Shown here in pieces: positions 1-7,535 of a stretch of DNA of 38,176 nucleotides. The first letter of the stretch is position 1; each line of letters starts with the position of its first letter. Where the stretch lies: contig CALFBI010000026.1 of the NCBI GenBank assembly GCA_937951675.1, forward strand, positions 1 through 38,176, in the 5' to 3' direction. The notes under the pieces were generated by a model that did not search any database, was not told where the DNA came from, and saw nothing but the letters and a program-made list of their open reading frames with translations. A program made the translations under genes and the position numbers. The DNA is from an uncultured Verrucomicrobiales bacterium (GTDB taxonomy: Bacteria > Verrucomicrobiota > Verrucomicrobiia > Verrucomicrobiales > Akkermansiaceae).

Positions 1-52
1 CATTAGGAACGGTAAAGGAAAATGGGTTCTTGCGGGCTAAAAATTAAATTAA

Positions 53-457
53 ATGTTGGATTTTCAAACATTACAAAAATTTCTTTTAGTTTTTATAGTA
101 TTTTCTATATTTGGAAGCTGCAAAACAGCTTCCAAATATACGAAAAAAGAATTTTATTCTAAAGCTGAATTAAGTTCTAAGGATCTTAAAAAGGAAATAG
201 ATAAAGTTGTTATTCCGATAGTTAGATTTAAAAATGTCAATCTAACAGAAAGCATAGCATTCATTGTGAAAGTAGGAGCGGAAGCTCATCCAGTCCCCCC
301 TTTCTATTTTCCTTTTGATGTTAGGTGCGAACTTTCTGAAGATATAGAAATCTCTCTTTCTGAGGATGATATTCCTTATAGTGCTTTAATTTCTATTGTT
401 TGTTCTGAATTTGGTGTTGCATGGTATGTCGAAAATGGCGTTGTGATTATTAAATAA
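53..457 (+). CDS. Small secreted lipoprotein with possible STN-like domain
   Basis: This 134-residue protein has a hydrophobic N-terminus followed by a lipobox-like FGSC with Cys23, so it is probably exported and lipid-anchored. The remaining roughly 110 residues have the rhythm of a secretin/TonB short N-terminal (STN-like) domain: a segment VVIPIVRFKNVNLTESIAFI, then a region that reads as 'short beta strands plus a helix', ending in VAWYVENGVVIIK. Such domains are common in PVC secretin-related and small secreted proteins, but this assignment is by pattern only. The gene is more AT-rich than the core genes of the window and sits in a decayed accessory strip. No partner gene is adjacent. 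The start ATG lacks an obvious ribosome binding site. Confidence 0.6.
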   Translation: MLDFQTLQKFLLVFIVFSIFGSCKTASKYTKKEFYSKAELSSKDLKKEIDKVVIPIVRFKNVNLTESIAFIVKVGAEAHPVPPFYFPFDVRCELSEDIEISLSEDDIPYSALISIVCSEFGVAWYVENGVVIIK

Positions 458-495
458 AATAGAACCGCTAGAGGTCAGGCCTCGCATTGTAACAG

Positions 496-672
496 ATGAT
501 AATTGGGGCCGGTCTTCGCGCTACAACATTTTGGATGAGTGAGAGGGTAGTTGTCGTTGCACCCTGCCGGAGAATTCACGAAAAAAATGGGAAGCCTGAG
601 GAACAAACACCGTTCCTCTTGGCTCCTGATCCCCTCGATGCGGATGGAAACAATCTGACCAATAACAGGTAA
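496..672 (+). pseudogene. Open stretch resembling RHS/YD-repeat remnant (very tentative)
   Basis: A 58-codon open stretch begins at ATG 496 and ends at TAA 670-672. Its C-terminal part reads PLDADGNNLTNNR, which recalls the DADGNLTNDGR phrase common in RHS/YD-repeat proteins of this phylum. The rest shows no recognisable repeats. The following stretch (699-827) continues in another frame, which would fit a frameshifted remnant. This is weak pattern resemblance only, and the whole 460-820 strip could equally be non-coding. Confidence 0.2.
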
Positions 673-698
673 GAAAAACTATAGAAGAGGTAAATGGT

Positions 699-827
699 AT
701 GGTGGATGAAGCTACTGATTTGGGTGCTCTGAGTGGACCTCCTCCAGGGTTGCCAACAACGCCTGTCGATGTTACTGTTGATATAAAATCGGAAGTAACT
801 AATAAAATTTCACAATATATAATATGA
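699..827 (+). CDS. Small ORF overlapping the next gene (ATGA)
   Basis: A 42-residue open frame starts at ATG 699 (the frame is open back to 666) and contains the proline-rich stretch GPPPGLPTTP. Its TGA stop at 825-827 overlaps the ATG of the next gene at 824-826 in an ATGA arrangement, typical of translational coupling. It may be the C-terminal end of a larger, now broken gene upstream. No domain can be named. The overlap is the main argument that it was, or is, translated. Confidence 0.3.
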   Translation: MVDEATDLGALSGPPPGLPTTPVDVTVDIKSEVTNKISQYII

Positions 828-1045
828 AAAAAGCTTTAATTTATGCGTATTTAGCGGGAGGGATGACAGCTTCTTTATTTACTATCTTAGGGAGTGTTTA
901 CCTTCTTAATAAAGAAAGCTCGGTGGAGTATGTTTCGATAGACCACTTTAGGAAGGGATTGAAAATTATGCTTATATTTTGTATATTCTCTTTTATTAAT
1001 GCAATTCTTTTTCTTGCGAAAAGCTATGTTATAAACGAAAAATAA
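824..1045 (+). CDS. Small two-helix membrane protein, unknown function
   Basis: This 73-residue protein has two hydrophobic segments, about residues 5-28 and 46-66, with a short polar loop between (NKESSVEYVSIDHFRKG). It is therefore a predicted inner-membrane protein with both ends on the same side. It is coupled to the short upstream frame by an ATGA overlap and has no Shine-Dalgarno of its own. Small membrane proteins directly after a toxin-like or RHS gene end are often immunity proteins, but here the upstream gene is not convincingly identified, so no function is assigned. Confidence 0.5.
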   Translation: MKKALIYAYLAGGMTASLFTILGSVYLLNKESSVEYVSIDHFRKGLKIMLIFCIFSFINAILFLAKSYVINEK

Positions 1046-1075
1046 AGGGAAATCAACGGTGTCCAAAGCATCTCA

Positions 1076-1470
1076 TCAAAACCTTTCGTAGATGGTGATT
1101 AATCGCTGCTGAGCAACTCCCCAAGGAGCCTCGTTGTGAAGGTGGGCTCTGAGCCACCGATAAAACTTAGCGCTTAGCTGACTTGGTTTCTGGTAGATTT
1201 CCCGCAAGAGCGGAAGTTGTTTGATGTGACCTTCAGCTTTGGTTTTGAGCTCTTGTAAGCTTTTTTATTTTTTCTTCGCGTTCGGTGGATCCATCGGTCG
1301 CTTTTCTTGATCTCCAGGCCCTTCTATTTTCTCATGCAGTAGCTGAGCCAAATTATAAGCTAAGATGATGAAGGCGGCTTGCATCCTTTTGGCATTTGGG
1401 CTCACCGCCCAAGCTTTACTTTCGTAAAGCTTGTTCTTTAATTCATCGAAGCTCTTTTCAATTCTCCAAA
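1076..1470 (-). pseudogene. IS4-family transposase, C-terminal remnant with in-frame stop
   Basis: Reading the minus strand from about 1470, the frame gives WRIEKSFDELKNKLYESKAW and then NAKRMQAAFIILAYNLAQLL. This is the region around the last catalytic Glu of IS4-family DDE transposases and the helix that follows. An in-frame TAA at 1265-1267 interrupts it. Past the stop the same frame continues with QLSAKFYRWLRAHLHNEAPW to a TGA at 1076-1078, matching the usual IS4 C-terminus. The N-terminal two thirds, including the first catalytic residues, are absent. At its upstream side the frame continues without a break into an IS3-type sequence. It is certainly non-functional. No terminal inverted repeats were identified. 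Confidence 0.8.
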
Positions 1471-1740
1471 TTTTCTTGTGATTAGATTGATCTCAATGTG
1501 GAGGTATCCAATAGAAATATTCCCAGAACCCTCAACGACTATGTTTTGGGATGACTTCGTTGAGTCACTCAATAACGGGAGCATCGCTGACAGATCTGTT
1601 TATACCATTTCGATAGAATGGAGGAGCGACTTAGGCTCAAGAGCATTGCAAGCCCGAGATATGGGATAAGCCTGTTTCTTTCATTAACCAGTCTACGGCT
1701 TCTTTCTTTTCGACTGGTTTCAGGGGGTGCTTACAAGATC
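1456..1740 (-). pseudogene. IS3-family OrfB (transposase) N-terminal remnant
   Basis: On the minus strand the pieces are, in order: KHPLKPVEKKEAVDWLMKET, then (after frameshifts) RACNAL and LSRSS, then DAPVIE-stop-LNEV, KHSR-stop-GFWEYF and NHKKIWRI. This is the typical order of IS3-family (IS2/IS407-like) OrfB N-termini: helix-turn-helix RACxxLGLSRSS, the DxxVIxxLxE helix, GF/YW/RK and NHKRVxR. The spacing from the G of GFW to the N of NHK is 16 residues, as in intact relatives. At least two frameshifts and three in-frame stops are present. The catalytic rve domain is missing: the sequence changes to IS4-type transposase at about 1456-1470. Confidence 0.7.
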
Positions 1741-1874
1741 TTAGTTAAAGGTATTCGTTTGTTCTTTTTTGAAATAAGTGAAATAAGAAGGGGTTATGGA
1801 GGATTTTTAAAGATTAACTCGCCGTAGGGCAGACCAGTTGGTAAGAATGCTTTCAACAGGCGACGCTTATTATT

Positions 1875-2987
1875 TTGACCACATTTAAAGAACTCGGAAT
1901 TGCACCAGATTACATCAAAGGACTTCAAGAATTGGGAATTGAAGTTCCGACGGAGATTCAGAAGAAAGTGATTCCTTTCTTGATGCAAGGGGGAGGTGAC
2001 CTCATTGCCCAAGCTCAAACAGGGACAGGAAAAACAGCAGCTTTTGGGTTGCCTTTATTAAGCCGAATTGACCCCGAAGCGAAAGAGATTCAAGGTCTAG
2101 TTATCGCGACGACCCGAGAGCTTGCCAAACAAATTAGTAAGCAGCTTTTCCGCTATACGAAATATACTTCGAAAATTTTTACAGAGGTGGTCTGTGGAGG
2201 TGATGATATTGAGCGACAGGTGGCCTCCCTAAGAAGACCCACTCACATTGTAGTGGCGACTCCGGGAAGGTTGATGGATTTACTGAAGCGCAAGGCGATC
2301 TCTCTCGATTCGGTGAAGCATTTGGTTTTAGATGAAGCTGATGAAATGCTGAGCATGGGCTTTAAGAAAGAGCTCGAAAGTATTTTTCTTCAGACTAAGA
2401 AAAGAGAAACGACTTGGTTGTTTTCTGCGACAATGCAGAAGGGTGTTCGGCAAATGATCGAAGGAAATATTTCCGCATCCGCTCATATGGTGAGGATTGA
2501 TGAGGCACATACTGTGAACCGTAATATCGAACATTATTTCTCCTATTGTCAGCGAGATAAGAAGTTAGAATTTATTAATGATTTTTTAAGACAGCGAGGG
2601 GCAGAAAGAGGGCTCATCTTTTGCCGGACAAAGGCTGGCGCCGTAACGCTCTGTAAAGAGTTAAGTGAAAAGGGGATTTCGATCGATGTCCTGCAAGGCG
2701 ATTTGACTCAGAAAGAGCGCGATAAAGTGATGCGCGCTTTCAAGAAAGAACGGGTTCAGTTTCTTATCGCGACGGACGTGGCAGCTCGCGGGATTGATAT
2801 TCCAGGACTCTCATTTGTAGTTCATCACCAGCTTCCAGATGAATTAAAATATTATACGCATCGTAGCGGAAGGACGGCGCGAGCAGGTAAGAAAGGGATT
2901 TCGATCGCTCTGATCGAGCAAAAAGAAAAACAACGACTTGGCAAGTTTGCAAGTGAGCTTGAAATTTCCTTCAAGCCCTTATTCTAA
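1875..2987 (+). CDS. DEAD-box ATP-dependent RNA helicase (RhlE-like core)
   Basis: This is an RNA-dependent ATPase that remodels RNA duplexes or RNPs, for example in ribosome assembly or mRNA decay. The 370 residues hold a Q-motif region (PTEIQ, about 26-30), Walker A AQTGTGKT (47-54), PTREL-like TTRELA, GG, ATPGR, DEAD (153-156), SAT (about 184), FCRT, and the C-terminal motifs ATDVAARGID and HRSGRTARAGKKG. It stops soon after motif VI with no basic tail, so it is a minimal two-RecA-domain core. The initiator is TTG at 1875. The frame is open only back to a stop at 1842-1844 and contains no ATG or GTG, and no Shine-Dalgarno is evident. The insertion-sequence scar ends just upstream, so the native 5' region may have been disturbed. 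Its 3' end overlaps the convergent tatD-like gene by 9 bases. Confidence 0.9.
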   Translation: MTTFKELGIAPDYIKGLQELGIEVPTEIQKKVIPFLMQGGGDLIAQAQTGTGKTAAFGLPLLSRIDPEAKEIQGLVIATTRELAKQISKQLFRYTKYTSKIFTEVVCGGDDIERQVASLRRPTHIVVATPGRLMDLLKRKAISLDSVKHLVLDEADEMLSMGFKKELESIFLQTKKRETTWLFSATMQKGVRQMIEGNISASAHMVRIDEAHTVNRNIEHYFSYCQRDKKLEFINDFLRQRGAERGLIFCRTKAGAVTLCKELSEKGISIDVLQGDLTQKERDKVMRAFKKERVQFLIATDVAARGIDIPGLSFVVHHQLPDELKYYTHRSGRTARAGKKGISIALIEQKEKQRLGKFASELEISFKPLF

Positions 2988-3743
2988 AAAGAGAGTCGTG
3001 TAGTTACGAAGAAGTTGCTCGTCGGTCACTTTGAAAATGTCCGTCGCAACCTCGTAAATAGTGCGGAGGTTCTGAGGGTGGTTTGCGGTCTCAGAGCCGG
3101 GACGCATCGATTGGGGAAGGAGCATGTCTGGGGCATCTGTTTCAAGTAAGAGACGGTCCTTAGGGACATCATGAAAGGCATTCAAAGAGGCCTGTTTGCG
3201 GTCATGGAAGAAATAACCAGAGCATGAGAAGTAGGCTCCTTTTTCAACAAACCAAGGAATCCAATCTCGAGGACCTGCGTAAGAGTGAAGTAAGAATCCC
3301 TTAGGAAGTTCGTATTCGGAGAGGATTTCCCGAAGGCTGCCCCAGGCTTTTAAGCAGTGAATCGTAGCCACTCGTTGATGTTTCTGAGCGAGAGAGAGCT
3401 GTTGGGTGAAGAGCGACTTTTGAAGGTCTAAATCGTGTCCTTGGATCCATTTGTCTAATCCACACTCTCCGATATGAGCATGAGGGTTGGCGAGGAGTTC
3501 GTTTTCTAGTTTTGTGATCCAGTTTTTGCTAGCGCTAGTCGTTTTCCAGGGGTGGAGACCGTAAGAGGCCGTGACAATATCGGGAAATCGAGCCGCGATT
3601 TCTCGAACTTCGGTCCAGTCGTTTTCGGAGGTCGCGTTGACCATAGCATGTTTGATTCCATGCTTCACTGGGCAAAAGTCGTTTAAAACTTCTGTGAGGC
3701 GAGGGTCCTGCCAATGGCAGTGCGCATCACAGAGAAGTTCCAT
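2979..3743 (-). CDS. TatD-family metal-dependent hydrolase
   Basis: This is a TIM-barrel hydrolase of the TatD DNase family (3'-5' exonuclease or amidohydrolase-like, cytoplasmic). The 254 residues carry the N-terminal metal motif DAHCH (Asp6, His8, His10), the bridging acid in GECGLD (Glu93), His129, His153 and the late metal ligand in ETDAPD (Asp203). Length and motif order are standard. It is the last gene of a minus-strand series: 176-residue protein, M23 peptidase, RidA, TatD. It follows ridA by 21 bases. Its stop lies inside the 3' end of the opposing helicase gene. Substrate within the family cannot be told. Confidence 0.88.
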   Translation of the reverse strand: MELLCDAHCHWQDPRLTEVLNDFCPVKHGIKHAMVNATSENDWTEVREIAARFPDIVTASYGLHPWKTTSASKNWITKLENELLANPHAHIGECGLDKWIQGHDLDLQKSLFTQQLSLAQKHQRVATIHCLKAWGSLREILSEYELPKGFLLHSYAGPRDWIPWFVEKGAYFSCSGYFFHDRKQASLNAFHDVPKDRLLLETDAPDMLLPQSMRPGSETANHPQNLRTIYEVATDIFKVTDEQLLRNYTTLFLE

Positions 3744-3764
3744 CAGCGAAAGAAGAAGCTGATG

Positions 3765-4223
3765 TTAAGCGAACTCAACGATGAGGCTGATTTCGACCGA
3801 AACATTAAGAGGAAGAGCTGCCGCTCCGAGCGCAATCCGGGAGTGCTTCCCTGCTTCACCAAAAATTTCGAGGAGAAGGTCCGATGCTCCATTAATAACT
3901 GCAGGATGTTGGTAGAAGTCTGCCTCTGAGTTGACAAAACCTTGTAGGGAAACAATCCGAGTCACACGATCAAGATCGCCAATTTCGGATTTTACGACTG
4001 CGAGCCGGTTCAGGATAATCATACGGGCAGCTTCTTGAGCTTCCTCTACCGAGATGACGGTTGGAACTTTTCCGATGATTTTTTTGTCTCCGTCAATAGG
4101 GAGGCCTCCGGAAAGGTGAATCAAGTTTCCAGTGACGACTGCATTCACATACGAAGCAACAGGAGCTGGAACTTCAGGGAGAGAGAGGCCAAGGCTGGTG
4201 ATTTTTTCTTCAATTTTAGACAT
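3765..4223 (-). CDS. RidA/YjgF family protein (enamine/imine deaminase type)
   Basis: Members hydrolyse reactive enamine or imine intermediates formed by PLP enzymes. Some are annotated as endoribonuclease-like. This 152-residue protein is of the longer RidA subgroup. The C-terminal signature HSRIALGAAALPLNVSVEI contains the conserved Arg (Arg129) that binds the substrate carboxylate, followed by the trimer-interface strand VEISLIVEFA. The ATG overlaps the stop of the upstream M23 peptidase gene by one base (TGATG), so translation is probably coupled. No regulatory sequence of its own is visible. The function of coupling a cytosolic RidA to a secreted peptidase is unclear and may only reflect operon packing. 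Confidence 0.85.
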   Translation of the reverse strand: MSKIEEKITSLGLSLPEVPAPVASYVNAVVTGNLIHLSGGLPIDGDKKIIGKVPTVISVEEAQEAARMIILNRLAVVKSEIGDLDRVTRIVSLQGFVNSEADFYQHPAVINGASDLLLEIFGEAGKHSRIALGAAALPLNVSVEISLIVEFA

Positions 4224-5278
4224 CAGTTTTTTGCTTTTTGAAATGAGTTTGAAATAAGGGCAATGAATCGTTTCCCTGAGCCAGACAGGCTCGCTTTTCC
4301 GTTGCTACCAGAGAGGTAACCTTTGGTAAGGTCTGCGTAGGAAAGGGGAGAATGTTTAATGAATGAAACGGTGGGCTGTGTGACCTGGCGTTGACTACAG
4401 CGAATGGAAAGAGGAATGCCTGCCGCGGAAAAAGAGAGTTCCCAAGAAGGGGACGGGAGAGTCAGGTTTCCTTTTTGGAGCCACGGGTATCGTTGTGCGA
4501 TATTGAGGGGAGAGGTGCGAGGAATTGTGATGGAATAAAAAAGAGGTTCATCCTGAATGAATTTAACAAGATTAACATGTGGATTAGATTCTTCTGCGAC
4601 AAGAAGCGCGGCCACATTAATTCCGATCATGTTGATTCCATTGTAGTTACTATGCATATTTGCCGACTTAAGAAAGTGCCGGTGCCAGGCATCGAAATTT
4701 TCAGAAAGCATCATATTGAACTCAAGATGAAGGTGAGCCCTCTTGCGGTTAATGCCTCGTCCTGTGTAGCCGAGTAGTCCGAGAGGGATACGAGGGTCTA
4801 CTTCCTGACCTAGCTGGCAGTCGATGCGGTGTAAATGTGCGTAAAGTGAATAAAAAAGCCCCGCGGGGAAAAGGTGTTCAACGACAACGTATTTTCCGTA
4901 ATTACTTCGCTTGGACTGATTATTAATATAAACGACTTTCCCTTTCGCGATACTGCTGACGAGATCAGTAGGTTTTTGATTAGAATCCCGGTAAAGAGGC
5001 TTGATATCAATGCCTTCATGGAATCTGGTTCCAATCACTCCTTGAGGAGTTCTTTTAAGGTTACGAATAAACCCATATTGCCCCGCCTGCCAAGGGGTAG
5101 AGGTGGCTCCTTCGAAATTTCGGTTAGTGTGCATGTAAAATTTCTCATACTCACCAGTGAATAAATGTCTATTTTTAGTAGGAAGCTCGAGTTGAAGCGG
5201 TTCAGCAGTTACCTCTAGAGTGATTAGGGTTGTGATGCAAACGATGACTTGAGAGATACGGGACAGGGTTGTCAGCAT
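4223..5278 (-). CDS. Secreted M23 (LytM-type) peptidase
   Basis: This predicted exported zinc metallopeptidase probably cleaves peptidoglycan cross-bridges or acts as a murein hydrolase activator. The 351-residue protein begins with a signal peptide (hydrophobic about residues 9-23, then TAEP). The M23 core has the metal motif HEGID (His87, Asp91), YAHLHRI around residues 146-152, and HLHLEF (His182, His184), so all catalytic positions are present. The C-terminal 150 residues are unfamiliar. It follows the 176-residue secreted protein by 18 bases and overlaps ridA by one base, so these genes are likely one transcript. Confidence 0.85.
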   Translation of the reverse strand: MLTTLSRISQVIVCITTLITLEVTAEPLQLELPTKNRHLFTGEYEKFYMHTNRNFEGATSTPWQAGQYGFIRNLKRTPQGVIGTRFHEGIDIKPLYRDSNQKPTDLVSSIAKGKVVYINNQSKRSNYGKYVVVEHLFPAGLFYSLYAHLHRIDCQLGQEVDPRIPLGLLGYTGRGINRKRAHLHLEFNMMLSENFDAWHRHFLKSANMHSNYNGINMIGINVAALLVAEESNPHVNLVKFIQDEPLFYSITIPRTSPLNIAQRYPWLQKGNLTLPSPSWELSFSAAGIPLSIRCSQRQVTQPTVSFIKHSPLSYADLTKGYLSGSNGKASLSGSGKRFIALISNSFQKAKN

Positions 5279-5296
5279 GATCGGGGAAGTGAAATA

Positions 5297-5827
5297 TTAT
5301 GATTTCTTTTTGAGGCTTTTCTTTAATTCTTTGCGGCGCTGCTTCCATCTTTCTGGAGATTCGCCAATACGGGGTAAAGCCCAATCAAGAGAACGAATAT
5401 CGGCGAGAGTCGCATTTTTCCAAATAACAAGAGTGCCGTCCGTCACCCCTCGATCGATCATGACAGCATCGCACAAGCGGCCGTTAACAAGGCAGAGCAT
5501 CCAACTTCCACGCTTATCGGTGGTGATGCTACGAAGGCGTATGTGAGAAGATTTTTTTAATTGAAAAATAAGCCCGTATCCTTGGTTTTTATCTGCGGGG
5601 AAGCTCCGAAACGCCGCGACATCTTTCAGGCTGAAATAAGGCGCTATTTGGAAATAGCGGGTTTGGCCATAGATTTCGCGACCAATAACCAGTTTATTTC
5701 CATCGGTTCGGTGCCCTTCGAAGTGGAAACCAATTCTGGCAGGTGGTGGTTTTTTGCCACCTGCCTGGAGGGTGGGGAGGAAAAGAAAGAAAAGTGCGAT
5801 GAAGCAAGGCAAGATTCGGAATAGCAT
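5297..5827 (-). CDS. Secreted protein resembling the SecD periplasmic head
   Basis: The 176-residue protein starts with a clear signal peptide (MLFRILPCFIALFFLFLPTL, cleavage probably after LQA). The mature part contains QGYGLIFQLKK, then a helical stretch, GSWMLCLVNGRLCDAVMIDR, GVTDGTLVIW and a final helix ADIRSLDWAL. That order (substrate-like strand, 'LaIvLdGkv.saPvI', 'i.Gg..I.g.ft.eeA') parallels the P1 head region of SecD, here without any membrane domain. This is inference from pattern. The C-terminus is strongly basic (RKELKKSLKKKS). It is the first gene after the transaldolase terminator and lies directly upstream of the M23 peptidase, so a cell-envelope role is plausible. Confidence 0.6.
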   Translation of the reverse strand: MLFRILPCFIALFFLFLPTLQAGGKKPPPARIGFHFEGHRTDGNKLVIGREIYGQTRYFQIAPYFSLKDVAAFRSFPADKNQGYGLIFQLKKSSHIRLRSITTDKRGSWMLCLVNGRLCDAVMIDRGVTDGTLVIWKNATLADIRSLDWALPRIGESPERWKQRRKELKKSLKKKS

Positions 5828-5862
5828 TGTTTTAATCTGAGTGAGGATAAGACCAAGGTAAA

Positions 5863-5892
5863 GAAAAACGGAGTGCGAAACCGCACCCCGTT
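5863..5892 (-). terminator. Rho-independent terminator after transaldolase
   Basis: On the minus strand a GC-rich stem (CGGGGTGCG / CGCACTCCG, 4-base loop GTTT) is followed by a T run (GTTTTTC). It separates the transaldolase gene from the downstream 176-residue gene. A second hairpin (AGAGGGTTCC / GGAACCTCTC type) lies just before it at about 5908-5931. Confidence 0.75.
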
Positions 5893-5944
5893 GAAATCAA
5901 TGATGAAGAGAGGTTCTGTGAGGAACCCTCTTTGGAAAAGCAAC

Positions 5945-6901
5945 TTAAAGCATTTCACCGATCAGCTTCTCAAGCTTCACGATATCAGCAGAGAAGGCAC
6001 GAATCCCTTGCGCTGTTTTTTCAACAGCCATGGCGTCTTCATTGTAGAGGAAACGGAAAGCTGCTTCGTCGAGAGAGACTTTCTCTTCGCCTTTTGCTGC
6101 TGCTGTTTCTGCTGAAATGGTTGGTGTGAGTGCTTCTTCGCTTGCCGCAAGTTCAGCAAGAAGCTTAGGGCTGATGGTCAAGAGATCACAACCTGTGAGC
6201 TCAGTGATTTGACCTTTGTTACGGAATGATGCTCCCATAACCTCAGTTTTGTAACCGTGCTTTTTGTAGTAGTTGTAGATGCGTTGAACAGATTGAACAC
6301 CTGGATCTTCTGCGCCAACATATTCTTGACCTGACTGCGCTTTATACCAGTCGTAGATACGACCAACGAAAGGAGAGATGAGTTGGACGTTCGCTTCTGC
6401 ACATGCAACGGCTTGAGCGAATGAAAAGAGGAGAGTGAGGTTACATGTAATGCCTTCTTTCTCGAGTTCTTCAGCGGCTTTGATTCCTTCCCAAGTCGAA
6501 GCGATCTTGATGAGGATGCGAGATTTATCAATGCCTTCAGCGGCATAATCGGCAATGAGTTTTTTTGCTTTAGCGACGGTTGTCGGAGCGTCGAAAGAAA
6601 GACGTGCATCAACCTCCGTCGAAACACGACCGGGAACGATGTTGAGAATCTCAAGTCCGAAGAGAATGAGGATACGGTCAATGATTGATTCAATCAGCGC
6701 GTCGCCAGTAAGATCGGAACCTTTATGCTCATCAATCGCCTTTTGAACGATCGGACGGTATTCTGCTTTTTCTGCAGCTTGCAGAATAAGAGAAGGGTTG
6801 GTCGTGGCATCCTGAGGGAGAAACTCCTTCATAGATTCGAAATCACCGGTATCTGCGACAACGGTCGTAAACTTTTTAAGCTGTTCCAATTGGTTGCTCA
6901 T
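5945..6901 (-). CDS. tal: Transaldolase
   Basis: This pentose-phosphate-pathway enzyme transfers a dihydroxyacetone unit between sedoheptulose 7-phosphate and glyceraldehyde 3-phosphate in the cytoplasm. The 318-residue protein aligns by eye with the E. coli TalB subfamily. It has [10 protein letters not shown] (31-40), the Schiff-base lysine Lys132 in [15 protein letters not shown], and CNLTLLFS just after. Length is typical of TalB. It follows sufE in the same direction with about 70 bases between, and a terminator lies immediately downstream. No strong ribosome binding site precedes the ATG. Confidence 0.95.
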   Translation of the reverse strand: MSNQLEQLKKFTTVVADTGDFESMKEFLPQDATTNPSLILQAAEKAEYRPIVQKAIDEHKGSDLTGDALIESIIDRILILFGLEILNIVPGRVSTEVDARLSFDAPTTVAKAKKLIADYAAEGIDKSRILIKIASTWEGIKAAEELEKEGITCNLTLLFSFAQAVACAEANVQLISPFVGRIYDWYKAQSGQEYVGAEDPGVQSVQRIYNYYKKHGYKTEVMGASFRNKGQITELTGCDLLTISPKLLAELAASEEALTPTISAETAAAKGEEKVSLDEAAFRFLYNEDAMAVEKTAQGIRAFSADIVKLEKLIGEML

Positions 6902-6970
6902 AGGCCTAGAAACTGAGTGTTTGAGAGCTCAGGTGCGAGTAAAAATTCCGAAAAATTGAAAAATTTCCTG

Positions 6971-7393
6971 TCATGAGGGAGAACTTGAAGCCTTTAGAGC
7001 GAGTTTTTTCATTTCTGTTGCCATTAAATTAAGAGCATTGGCTCGAGTTGGGGCGAGATGCTCCTTTAGGCCTGTGCGGTCGATAAAGCTCAAGTCCGCC
7101 TGTAAAATGTGGTCGGGGGACTCCCCATCGAGGACTTTTACGAAAAGTGAAATCATTCCTTTGGTGATAAGGGAGTCAGAATCAGCATGAAAATGCATCA
7201 AGCTTCCATCAAAATCAGCATCAACCCAAACTTGAGACTGACAGCCCTTGATAAGTTTATCGCTGGTTTTTTGAGCTTCATCCATCTCGGAAAGTCGTTT
7301 GCCCATTCCGATGACGTATTCGTAACGCTCCGTCCAATCTTCAAAGAAAGAAAGCTCTTCGATGAGGTGATTTTGTTTTTCGGCAATCGTCAT
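6971..7393 (-). CDS. sufE: SufE-family cysteine desulfuration protein
   Basis: SufE accepts persulfide sulfur from the cysteine desulfurase SufS and hands it to the SUF scaffold for Fe-S cluster assembly. The 140-residue protein has the characteristic DKLIKGCQSQVWV with the acceptor Cys51, the same position as in the E. coli protein, and a C-terminal helix rich in Leu/Ala. Length is normal. No sufS, sufB, sufC or sufD is in the window, so it is separated from its partners. It is divergent from the CbiX-like gene across about 140 bases that must hold both promoters. Confidence 0.9.
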   Translation of the reverse strand: MTIAEKQNHLIEELSFFEDWTERYEYVIGMGKRLSEMDEAQKTSDKLIKGCQSQVWVDADFDGSLMHFHADSDSLITKGMISLFVKVLDGESPDHILQADLSFIDRTGLKEHLAPTRANALNLMATEMKKLALKASSSPS

Positions 7394-7535
7394 GAGAGAA
7401 GAATCGTTGAAGTCCGTAAACAGTGCAAGCTCTGCGATCGAAAAAGAGGGACGGGAAGTGTGTTTCTAAAGGGGAATCAAATGAATCGAGCTTCAATCCC
7501 TTTTCTTTTATCAAGTTCGTGCTAAATTCCCCCTC

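Noticed and set aside
1478-1827. Two plus-strand frames of 63 and 69 codons
   Set aside because: They lie antisense to the IS3 OrfB remnant, whose translated motifs explain the sequence better.
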